Shown piece after piece: positions 10,413 through 23,000 of a stretch of DNA of 64,000 nt; within the stretch, counting starts at the first letter, position 1, and each line of letters opens with the position of its first letter. The notes below the pieces were generated by a model. It was not told the origin of the DNA. It worked only from the letters and a program-made list of their open reading frames with translations, and searched no databases. The stretch lies in NCBI RefSeq assembly GCF_032854445.1, contig NC_088299.1, positions 10,781,608 to 10,845,607 of the forward strand. Reading direction: 5' to 3'. Source of the DNA: Liolophura sinensis (Eukaryota > Mollusca > Polyplacophora > Chitonida > Chitonidae). Both the position numbers and the translations under genes were made by a program.

Positions 10413-13320
10413 GAAAGCGGCAGCTGGTCTTTACTTCTTGACCACTGCTGTCGGGTTGATGCATGTAAACCATGTGTGCTGAACTCTCCTAGATTTGTTT
10501 ACACGTCTCACCGTGCTGTCTTATATACCATATCTGCATACTGAGTGGGTGGCCAGAATAATACGACATCTTCCATCATCCTGTTCACAATCTTAACATA
10601 TTCTAAGCCCACAACGCATAGCGTGTACAGGTGATGACGTCATTATGCAATCGATCTTGCGATTCGTCATCTTCTGATGGCTCTTGTATAAACTGTATAG
10701 GCCTACGCAACACACGGTGCGGGCAAGGCACACTATGGTCTTTATTCATCTAAGCAGTAATCTATGATGTTCAAGAAGAGCACGCATATACGGATCCATT
10801 GTACAGAACTGTTTCAGCTAATTAATGAGTTCATATCTTGCATACTGCATGTCAGTTACACAACTCGAAGCCTTGACGTCCGACTTGAATTCTCTTTATG
10901 CTTGACTTTAATATGAATATACCTCTTGCTGTCTTAAGATAAGCCAGGTCCACTTGAAAGGCTGACGACAAAGACGCAACGGAGACAAAAAAAAAAATGC
11001 CAAAGCCCAGACGGATTTAACGCTCTTTTGGGTAACAGTAATCTGAAAGCCGTTCAAGGAGATAAGTGTAGCTAATTTAGACTTGTGTGGAAACCAGTGA
11101 AAAATGTACGAAAGGATAATTGCTTTTCGAGTGGTGTAAAAAATGAGATCAAACAATATTAAACTCGGGCCTGAGAGATAGTTATACGGAACATTAAATG
11201 ACTTTCTATTTTTACTGAATACACGTAACCGGTATGGATCGGACGCCTCTTGGGTCGACTTACTCAAGAGCCACACCGATTTTATGTGCCTTTGCTAAAC
11301 AGCACTGAAAACTAAACAAACAAAAAAAAAATAAAAGTGAAAATCCATTTTACTTTGTCCAATCTCAAGATCATTCGTGTTTCTATGATTTTCTTGGGTT
11401 TTTGTTTATATTTCCCTATGCTTGCTAAACACGTAAACATGTAGATCTATTCAATAGGAGACATTGCCACGATAGTCCAACTTATCCACAAATTAGGCGG
11501 TTTTCAAGATTTTATTTTTATATCCTCCACGTCATTGAAAAAAAAGGTATATTCTGCCCGTACAACAACAATCAAAATTGGTGTAGCCAAACGTTCTCCA
11601 GGGTTTACCGATATTCCTTTTACTCAACCGACGCATAAACTGAAGCTTCGATTTGCGGGAAGCTGACTACTCCCGTTGATTGTTGTTTAGCGCCATTCTC
11701 AAAAGTTTTGGTACATACCGCCAAATTGCCGCCGTCACCGAAGTATCTGGCTGAAGACACCTCACATGACATATCACCCAGTCACATTGTACTAACACCG
11801 GGCCATCTCAACCAGTCCTGTTTCCTTACTCTAGCCTCCCAGTGCTAAGAACCAAGTCAGACAGCAACAAGTGCCACTTCTCTGTCTTTGGCATAACCCA
11901 AATGAATTTATAGATGGAGTTAGTGTTGTTATATAATCACTCACAGTGCTGCCTTATTGGTGCATCACGCAATGGGCACTAGACATAACTTCCTAACCAA
12001 TCACAGTTTACATACTCACTGCCCATTCACTTACAAAATTTACATACCAGTTGTTTCACTTTCATGACATCAACCACGTCAATAATTAGCAGCTGAACAG
12101 ATGTAGAAAGATTAAAGCATCAAACCAAACAGATGAACGAGCCACAATCAAACCCCGTCAAGCAACTGACTTCTCTGTTATGTGGTAAGTTTGACAGGAA
12201 AAAGTCTTATGACTTACGAATATTATGAATTTTTCTCTACTTTCATACTACTGTAGTAAGGCTGTAGTTAGAATTTCGCTTCCCGCTTTTTTGGCAACAC
12301 TGATGTGTTAGGTTTAAAGACTTTGGGGAAGAAATTTATCATTAGTGATTGATATCAGGTAGGGATATTGCAAATGACTATGTTCGTGTTCAGTTGTACT
12401 TTGTCATCATGGTTACTAGCTTGCAGGTGGAATGATATTTAAAAAGTTATTAAGGATTTACAGTAAAATGAAATGAGTAAGTGTGGTTTCACAGCAATTG
12501 AATGATGTTTGGTTATAAAAGTAGAGGTAGTAGGTTTTTCATATTTTGCATACCTCTATAGCAGATTAGGCAGCAGTTAAATGTTCTTAAATGTGCCTTT
12601 TAGACTCTCTTTAAATGCAGGGTTTCCAGTGTTTTGGAAACACAAATCTTAGTTAAGTCATGTACTGAGCAGACACCCACAGCTGGGTAATTAAATGCTT
12701 TCTCTAAGCTCCTCACTGGGGCTATAAAAGTCCAGCCCAAAAGTGAAGTGAGTAGTGAGGAGTTAGTCACCACCTTGGAAGGTCATCAGCCTGGCTGGTC
12801 ACCCAGATGGCAGCAATACATATCACTCACTCTGATTTTGTGTTTGGGTCAGTTATTTGCCTACAACCCAGCATCCCCTAATGTTAGTGATAGCTAACCT
12901 GTTGACTCGCCCCCAGGCAAGGTTACACTACCTTACCCAAAACAATTCAAGTCAATTAAGTCTACTTTTGCAGTCTTTTTAATAATATTGCATGAGAACA
13001 TAATTAATTCTTGAGACAGTCTAAAGAACATGAAAGACAATCACAGGAATTCTGAATACCACTAACACATCCCATAAGAAATATCAACAGCTGACTATCA
13101 AGTATACTAATAGCACTGCACCAGAGAAAAACAGCAGAATAAAACAAAAATGAAAGTTGTCAATATAAAGTCAAGTTTGACTTTAACCTATCACAATGAA
13201 CCATTACCAACAAATTAAATGTATTTCTTAAAATAACAACACTTGTCTCAGTTTGAATGACATAATTTTTTTCTTGGCTTGATGGTGCTTCAATTTTTTC
13301 CCTTCATGGGACAGCTGTTA
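10413..13320. other. Intergenic; one SINE-like fragment, no gene seen
   Basis: A SINE family B body fragment lies near 11735-11895 (CACCCAGTCACATTGTACTA, then CCAGTCCTGTTTCCTTACTC). A TATAAAAG run at about 12724 has no supported gene after it. Nothing else was recognised. Confidence 0.4.
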
Positions 13321-13578
13321 AAGAGGTACCCTATTTCTTCTAATTTTTGGGATACTTGATTAGGTCAACTTAGCCAACATATATGTAATTGTGGCAGGAA
13401 TATTGAGTTTCTTTTTTTCTAACACGGTTAGACCATCTAATGAACAACATACTCAAATCTTTATTTTTCCAAAAGGCTGAAAAGGAATGTAATATATTAC
13501 TTTCAACACATGTAATATATTACTTTCAACACAACTACTATCTGTCCCACAAAAATTAGAAGATTTAGGGTACCCTAA
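13321..13578. mobile_element. MITE, about 258 bp
   Basis: The ends are inverted copies of about 30 bp. The left has GAGGTACCCTATTTCTTCTA then ATTTTTGGGA, and the right is TCCCACAAAAATTAG then AAGATTTAGGGTACCCTA. The interior includes a directly repeated 23-bp block with TAATATATTACTTTCAACAC. It has no open frame. It lies beyond the 3' end of the UTP3 homologue, downstream of its stop codon. Confidence 0.7.
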
Positions 13579-13721
13579 AAGACCATAAATTTCTGACTAA
13601 CTTACCCTGTTTTCCTGATTCTGAGAGTTTTAGACAGGTGTTTTGAGATTTGCTAGGAACATGGGATGATATTTTACTTGGAAATTGTAAGTTTCAGCAC
13701 CAAAAATAATTTTTTGTGACA

Positions 13722-13727
13722 TTTATT
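13722..13727 (-). promoter_or_regulatory. Possible poly(A) signal for UTP3
   Basis: AATAAA on the minus strand, about 295 bases after the UTP3 stop codon. No closer AATAAA was seen. Confidence 0.35.
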
Positions 13728-14020
13728 TGTCTAAAAATGCACTTTTGTGGGTGAAATGTTACATCATTTAGGGTACTTCAGTTCTAAAGCCATACTTTGG
13801 CAAAAATAGTGCTAAACGTATTTCAATCCTTACTTGATTGTCGTTTTGTCAGTTTCATGGTTAGACCTACAGTAACAAAACCAGGGTGCCCTACAGAATG
13901 AAATCATCACAGATGTGTCAGAGAAAGACAATGTACGTGTACACAAACAACTGAGCTTTTCTGAACACAGACAAAAGCGTAACAATTCCTCTCTGGTCAT
14001 GTGACCTCTGATATCATGGT

Positions 14021-17000
14021 CTACTTCAGACGGATACTGCGCTTGACTCCAGCACGTATCCCGGACAACTCGCCCGCATATGGGTTTATCTCCTTTCGGG
14101 GTTCACGAATCTGGAAAAACAATCAGGATTGGAATTAACATGGTTTGTTCCTTTGCTCTGGGTTAAGCGTTGTAAAGAGTTGTCCTCCAGTCTGGTGAAA
14201 AAATCTGACACTTTGTGTTTAAGTTCAAATCAAATCTCAGAAACAACAGGAGTCTGCTCATGGTCATATTTTCATGATTCTTGGACTTTATGCCACATGA
14301 ACACAACCACTTTCTACTTTACCACTGTAATTCCTCAACCTGATTGCATGTTTGCAAGGTGTTATTTAGGCATACTCTGAGGGTATTAACCTGTGCAGAC
14401 TGATAAAAGTACACTTTTTGTCATGCCCTAAATCTGGACAATCTGCTGTAACAAAATGGCTTAAAAATGGGATGCTTGGACACCCTGTTTCATATCTCTG
14501 GCTAACCCTCTGACAGACAGCTCAAGATAGGACTAGGTCAGGGAAAATCATGAGGCTTCTTCCTTGTGACAAAGACTGAGTGTAGTGAAAGGCTGGTGAA
14601 CTTGCGGTAAACTGTTCAGGTTAAATCGTGCCAAGAAAATGGTCAGACTGCCAATGGGCCAGACAGATGGACACTGATCATTACAATATCTTAAGGCCAA
14701 TATTGACTGAGGGTTAAGAAAAAATCCAGAGAAAATACAGTAATTCAACCTTTTTGCATGTGAAAGGGAAACTTTCCGTGCAATTTATGCACATTCTCTA
14801 TTTGATTCTGGAGACAAAACTACTTTGGTTGATTTGACCCATTTCAGGCCTTCAAAGAAAGCGTATTATTGTCAGTCTACACAGAATAATGCCTTCTGAA
14901 AATACTTGAATGAACACCTTTCAAACATGTGGAAATGTCGAAGTGAATATTTTCACAGACAGTTCTGAGTGGCCTTTCTTCTTATGCCCATTTCATTTTC
15001 ACAAGTTGTTTTTCCTTTGAAGTCAAGCACAGGTACTATGTGTGTTTTGCGATATGGTGGACACTTTGCAGCCAGGACTGTTCTGCCATGTTAGTGCCCA
15101 AGTTACAGGCCTGATTACCAAATCCTGTCATCTGCAAGTCAAAGTAACCTTTACAACACACAAACTACAAGGGATTCAGTGTAGAAATATACAATAACAA
15201 TGTATAATATTCTACACAAAAAAAAGCATAGAAAACCACAAAAGCATGAGACTAAAATCTTCCGGGTGGTACTCACCATGCCCTTTCTGCGTATCTTGGC
15301 TTTTCGGTACTTCATACGATGCTTCACTCTGGGGTTTCTCTGTTCTTTCTTGCGATGAGGAGTTAAGCCTTTGTTCTTGGCAATCTGTGAATATGTGAAA
15401 AGCCAATGTCTGCTCAAATATCTGCTCATTCTAGGTGACTGATAATTACACACATACATCAGTTCCATACATTTGATTTTGATTTTCCACTCAAAAACAT
15501 TACAGTGTTTACGTAAAATTACTTACGATTTATTTTATTTTCCGCTGAAGCTTATGTGACATATTTTGCTTGTTTTTGATTCCAGTAATTTAACTTAAGG
15601 ACGTTTTTATTTGATTTATTTGTTTGACTGTGTTTTACACTGAAATGAAGAAGAAACTTCACTTCTACCATGGCAGCCAGCATTATGGTGGGAGGAAAGC
15701 AGACAGAAAACTCGAAGCCCTGTCAATGTTCTGAACTACACAATAAGTATTCGCCATGGAGTAATTTGTTGTGTTGGCATCAAAAGTATTATTTTGTTAC
15801 AAGCCTTTCTGTGATTCTGCAAGCGCACTGTTACAGTCCAAATTTTAGCTGAATTACACTACATATACATGAGGTGGTCAAAAGAATTCATTCAACAATA
15901 TCAAGCCCTCAACCAGCAAAGTCCCATGAACAACAGCCGCTCTGGTCCTGGTTTTCTCTAAAAAATAAATCTGGGTAAATTTACAAAAGTTTTCTTGGTT
16001 TACCCAGATTTACAAATATGACTGCACAGGTACACTTTTTCTGACTGGCCTGGCTGAAAGATGGGGGCACACTTGTATACCCATCCATGCACCCTTCATT
16101 TCAAACCTGGTATATACTGCAGGGAAATATCCTTAAATACTAAAGTCTCAATCAATACATATATGTATCTCTAAGCATATTTAATAGTGCAGAGGCCACT
16201 TTTACAAAACTCAGCAAGTCATTTGTCATAACTTTTTCACAAAAGTTGTTGTCCATGTGTTAGTGCCATATTTTATTTATGAGAAAAGTTACCAAAAATT
16301 GATTTACAAAGTTTTGTGAAGGCAAAAGAATCCAGACATTTCAGACATAGATTTGGGCATTTTGTCAGCATTTCTGCCACAGACAACATACCTGGTAAGT
16401 GATAGCACGTTTTCCATCCCCCTCCTCAGCCATAATATCCCCAGTTATCTCCCCCTTCTGCTTCAATATCACCCATCTCCTCCTCACTGCAAACAAACCA
16501 TTCGCAAACTCTTCTGTAACATGGAATTTTTTTATTTTATTTATTTGATTGGTGTTTTCCACCGTACTCAAGAATATTTCACTTATACGACGGCGACCTG
16601 CATTATGGTGGGTGGTAACCGGGCACAGCCCGGGGGAAACCCACGACCATCCTCAGGTTGCTGAAGGACCTTCCCACTTATGGCCGGAAAGGAAGCAAGC
16701 ATGAGTTGGGCTCCTGGGTCATTACGCTGCGCTAGTGCGCTAACCGACTGAGCCACGGAGGCCCCTTAAGTAACATGGAAAGCTCTTTTTTCAAATGCAC
16801 TGAGATAAATAATATTTTACAAAACTGCACTTCAGAACTTTTCAATAATAAGGAAGTGGTCATGTGCCTATTGGCAAAGCCATTTTATGAGAAGTCAAAA
16901 TATGAAACAATTTTAGCGCTTAGTTGTTGGTAATAGAATTTTAACCACCTCATTTTATCTTAAAACAAATGTCTCTAAATTTCAACTTCCACAACCAACA

Positions 17001-20000
17001 GCTAGGTAATGTGAGCACATCGTGGAACTAGACTATTTTTGTTCCTGCGGCAACCAGAATGACAGGAGTAAAGCATAGTCCTTCATTTGAATTACTTCAA
17101 GCCTACAAGTGAATTAAGTATCAGCCCATGTCTCAAAAAGAATATTCTATGCAGTAAACTACTACATATTTATTTTTCTGATAGGTGTTTTAAGCCGTAT
17201 TTCACTTACGCAATGGCGTCCAGCTATATAGTGGGAGAAAAGCGGACAGAGCGTGTCGGAAACCTATGACCATTGGTAAGTTGCTGCCACACCATCCCAC
17301 AAAAGGCAGGAGAGGAATTGAACTCACGGCAACCGCATTGGTGAGGAGCTCCTGTGTCACTGAGCCGCATTGGCATGCCAACCACCTTGGCCCCTTTTTC
17401 ACCCATACGGCCATAGAGCTAACTAATGGGCTCTAGAAATTAAAATTTCTTAAAATCAAAGAAGTGCTTCTTAAAGTGCAGGCATACTAAAGCTCTCCCC
17501 TATCATCTGTCTCACAATGAAGTGACCTCGATTTTGTCCCTTTTATCTTGACTGCTCTTACTCAGGGCAATAACAAGTCAGAATACCTCTTACTGGTGTA
17601 TATCAGATTCTGAAGTAAACTCATACCCATAATCCTCTGGCATGAGATCAGACTTCCTGCCACCTTTCATCATTTCGTAGTACTCCAAAGCTGCAGCCTC
17701 ATCTCTTGTCATGTACTGACCATCCTCTGATTTCTTCTTTTTCTGTAAATCAAAAAAAAAAAAAAAACAGTGGAGAGAGGTTACTAATGGTATCACACAT
17801 ATGATCACACATGCTTTACTTTCTGCTGGTCTTGTTTGTTTGCATACAGGTACCTTGCAAAACCATAACCATTTATTCATTCAAAAAGTCTCCAGTGAAC
17901 TTCATGGACAGCTGACCACTTCTTGCCAAAAAAGGCACCAAGAACTTCATGGACTGGTGACCACTTATAGCCAAGAAAGGCCCTGAGAATTTCATGGACT
18001 GCTGACCACTTATAGCCAAGAAAGGCCCTGAGAACTTCATGGACTGCTGACCACTTATACCCAAGAAAGGCTCTCAGAACTTCATGGACTGCTGACCACT
18101 TACAGCCAAGATAGGCTATCAGAACTTCATGGACTGCTGACCACTTATACCCAAGAAAGGCTCTCAGAACTTCATGGACTGCTGACCACTTATACCCAAG
18201 AAAGGCTCTCAGAACTTCATGGACTGCTGACCACTTATAGCCAAGAAAGGCTCTCAGAACTTCATGGACTGCTGACCACTTATACCCAAGAAAGGCTCTC
18301 AGAACTTCATGGACTGCTGACCACTTATAGCCAAGAAAGGCTCTCAGAACTTCATGGACTGCTGACCACTTATAGCCAAGAAAGGCTCTCAGAACTTCAT
18401 GGACTGCTGACCACTTATACCCAAGAAAGGCCCTGAGAACTTCATGGACTGCTGACCACTTATTGCCAAGAAAGGCTCTCAGAACTTCATGGACTGGTGA
18501 CCACTTATAGCCAAGAAAGGCTCTCAGAACTTCATGGACTGCTGACCACTTATAGCCAAGAAAGGCTCTCAGAACTTCATGGACTGCTGACCACTTATAG
18601 CCAAGAAAGGCTCTCAGAACTTCATGGACTGCTGACCACTTATACCCAAGAAAGGCCCTGAGAACTTCATGGACTGCTGACCACTTATTGCCAAGAAAGG
18701 CTCTCAAAACTTCATGGACTGCTGACCACTTATACCCAAGAAAGGCTCTCAGAACTTCATGGACTGCTGACCACTTACAGCCAAGAAAGGGTCTCAGAAC
18801 ATCATGGACTGCTGACCACTTATAGCCAAGAAAGGCTCTCAGAACTTCATGGACTGCTGACCACTTAAAGCCAAGAAAGGTTCTCAGAACTTCATGGACT
18901 GCTGACCACTTATACCCAAGAAAGGCCCTGAGAATTTCATGGACTGCTGACCACTTATTGCCAAGAAAGGCTCTCAGAACTTCATGGACTGCTGACCACT
19001 TATAGCCAAGAAAGGCTCTCAGAACTTCATGGACTGCTGACCACTTATTGCCAAGAAAGGCTCTCAGAACTTCATGGACTGCTGACCACTTATTGCCAAG
19101 AAAGGCTCTCAGAACTTCATGGACTGCTGACCACTTATTGCCAAGAAAGGCTCTCAGAACTTCATGGACTGCTGACCACTTATTGCCAAGAAAGGCTCTC
19201 AGAACTTCATGGACTGCTGGCCACTTATTGCCAAGAAAGGCTCCCAGAACTCCATGGACTGCTGACCAATTATAGCCAAGAAATGCTCTCAGAACTTCAT
19301 GGACTGCTGGCCACTTATTGCCAAGAAATGTTCTGAGAACGTCATGGACTGCTGGCCACTAATTGCCAAGAAAGGCCCTGAGAACAATGGAAGCAATTTC
19401 CAGTCTCGAGAAATCAGAATGGTATAGAATCCAATTAAGTTTCACATGACCTGGCGATTTAAAGGCAAGCATCTTAGCCACTCAAGTATGATCCTTTCAC
19501 CTGTCAAACTGCTGAGCTCCTACAAAGCACTTGCCCTTAAGACAGGTCAAATTTTACAGAGTTGTTCAAGATGGGAGTTTAAGAACATCAGTGTAACTCT
19601 GCACATTGATGTCATATCTAGACATTAATTATTTTGGAGTTCTATGCTCTCACCGTGAGGAATATCTGACAATGTACTGAATTACAGAATATTTCGCTTT
19701 ACACTAATTTTGTTCACTGCAAAATTGATGCGTGATTGTATTTAATGCAGATTCAAATTCAGTTATTAATAATTGAGAGATCTCATTGGATGGTTACACT
19801 CACCTTTGACCTCCCTCCTCTACCAGTGTCACCCCCTGATTGATCGTCGTCCTCCGAGTCTGAAATCAGCTCAGACAGCCTCTTGGGGTTTGTGCTGTCC
19901 AGAGCAGCCTTCATCAGCTGCACATCTGCCTTCCTGTTCCCATAAAAATCAAACAGTTATTTAATAATTACTCAAGCATATTTATTTAAGATTCATTTAA

Positions 20001-23000
20001 AACTTTATTTAAAATATTTATTAATTTACTGTATACTTATGTGAATATCGTAATTAAGGGAAAGTGCAGTTCTATCACCCCCAGAATAGCATTATTTTTG
20101 TGACCATAGCCATGACGAAAATTGGGATTTACAGATTTGCGTTGACAATAAAGACCTGGCTTCATCTTGAACAAACATACCGTGAGCTTTTGGCAGCTGT
20201 AGGAGCAGAGGGTTGTATCATAAGCTCCTCCCCTCTGTGTACCCGCTCCAAGATGGCGTCCATTTCGGGTTTCAGCAGCTTATCTAACGGTTCCATCTGC
20301 TTTATTAGCTAAGAAAAAGGAAGTATTACATTAAACAGAACATTAAATAAACAAATAATTACAAGAAAAAATTAAGGAAAGCATTAAATTGACAGAAGAT
20401 ATTAAACACTGACCAAATAAATAACTACGGTACCAGAACATTATACTTTTTAGGAGGCCTTTAGAAGTTGACAAAGTAACATCACACAGTTTTTGACTGC
20501 AAGGTTTCTATAGGAGATAAATCTTAGGAAACCATTTACGTTCAAACTTTTCTACCTCTATAACAGGATTACCTTCTGGAATTTACAGACTTACATTTCT
20601 ATACTGAAGTAGACGCTTGACAACAGGATGGTTTTCCACTGGGGTACATTTGGCCTTCAGCATCATGTAGAAACTTATGTTGACACAATAGCTGAAATGG
20701 AACAACATGGAACAACAGATGAAAAAAAAGGAACATACAGAACAGTAGCTGACATTTGGAGAGTAGTGAAGAGTAGCTGAAACAGAAAAGTATACAGCAG
20801 AAGGTAAAACAGGCTGGAACATGGACTCTGATTGGTCAGAAAATCAACGTCTCGAGTGGAGAACTCAAGCCAAAGTCAACAGTAAACAAGAGTTATTACT
20901 CACTAGGAACTCAGCTGAGATACAGACTGATCTTCGAGATACAGACTGAACTTACTTGAAAAACAGGCTAAATGTACTTGAGAAACAGGCTGAACTTACC
21001 TGAGATACAAGCTGAACTTACTCAAAATACAGGCTAACTGTACTTGAGAAACAGGCTGAACTTACATGAGATACAGGCTGAACTTACTCCAAATAAAGGC
21101 TAAATGTACTTGAGAAACAGGTTGAACTTACTTGAGATACAGGCTGAACTTACTCCAAATAAAGGCTAAATGTACTTGAGAAACAGGTTGAACTTACTTG
21201 AGATACAGGCTGAACTTACTCCAAATAAAGGCTAAATGTACTTGAGAAACAGGCTGAACTTCCTCAAGATACAGACTGAACTTACTTGAAATACAGGCTA
21301 AATGTACTTGAGAAAAACGCTGTACTTCCTTGACATACAGATTGAACTAACTAAAAAAACAGGGTAAAAATACTTGAGAATCAGGCTGAACTTCCTTGAG
21401 AGTTACTGAAAATACAGGCTAAATGTACTTGAGAAACAGGACGAACTTACTTGAGATACAGACTGAACTTGGAGTCGACATAGTCGGCTGCTTTGCCGGT
21501 AGGCAGCTGGCCACTCTGGATGAGACGCCGCAGTGGCTGCAGGACATCCTTCACGGTGGTCATCTGCAGGAATTTCATAATGGCTATCATTAGGCAATGT
21601 ACTCCAATCATGTACAAAAGGCAATATCAACAGTTCTCTTTATTTTCTAGATCTGTTTTTCTTTCATTATCTTTTCTTTCATTTCTTTCATAATCGTATT
21701 TGATTAATCATAAGTTTTATTTATTTACTGTATTGATGTTCAACTTTATACTCAAGAACATTTAACTTTTACCACGCGCTGCTGGCAGACCTCCCCACGT
21801 ACGTCCAGAGAGGAAGCTAGCATGAGCTGGACTTGAACTCACATTATGGCGGGAGGAAACCCGACAAGGTTTAAAACAAAACGGATATGATAAAATGGGA
21901 TATCGCAGACAGTGAAATCCTTTAATTAAACAGGTCCTGGGTTATGATTAAGTCTATGATAAATACCTTGACAACGTAGTCTTCAATGAGCTCCAAGAGC
22001 TCCGGTGACTGCTTTTCCAAGAGCTGCAAGACAAGAAAAACAGAAAATCCATACATGAAGTCCAGAATGAAATCAGTAAAATAACTTATGTATTTATTTG
22101 ATTGTTGTTTTATTTAGGAATTTTCCACTTGAGAAAACACTATAGTCTGTCAGAAAAAATCTTGCAAACATATTCTGATGCTGTCATTATTTTCACTCAC
22201 TATCAACTGAATATGTTAATATTTCCCGCCATTATTTTGACGAACTGTAAGGCAGGTCTCTGGGGGGAAAAGCTTAACAAACGCCAAACCTAACCCTTTC
22301 AGTTCTTCACGTTCTTGGACTCAACTGTTAAGCAAATGTAGAAAAGCATGGTCTCTCCCTAAAAATCTTGCAAGCATGTTTTTCCAAGCCATCTGGTGCA
22401 CCAAATTCAAACTGGGTGCAGCACGTAAAATGATTGTAGATACCGTGGACAAGTGGTTTCAAACTAACAAACTAAATTATGACTTTTGCTACTGTTTGCC
22501 CATTAATCTAATAATGCGATACATTACCAAAAAAACCTCATACATTATTACCATGACCACAGCATTGTGAAATGTAGACTTCACAGAAATACAAGACAAG
22601 CAGGTTCATACCCAGGGCTTACCTCCAGTTTTTCCCTCTTTGAAACTTTGGACAAATCCTGGGAGATCTTCTCCCCTTCAGTCTTACTGGACAGGTTCTT
22701 ACTACTTGGCTGAAATGGTATTGGGAACTAAAACACGCACATGTGCATTTATATGTATAACAGCGTGTCTGATGGCTTAACTGAGTGCTATTTCTTTCAA
22801 TTCAATGAAAAGCTCATATCTGAAAAGGAAGTTTTGTGAAGAAAATTCTTACCGCACATGTCCTATCAAGTCATTTTCATTAATAACTTCATGGATGTAC
22901 CAGATTAAGTTCAAAGACTTCAATAATTACTCGTATATCCAACTCTTTCCTGAGTCACCAGAATCTATTGTCAGCTCATTGTCAAATCAGATAATCCTGC

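Noticed and set aside
12724-12731. TATAAAAG promoter
   Set aside because: No transcription unit with recognisable coding or RNA features follows on either strand.
17877-18707. 276-codon open frame on minus
   Set aside because: Translation of the 60-bp array inside UTP3 intron 12; it ends and starts within the array or its edge.
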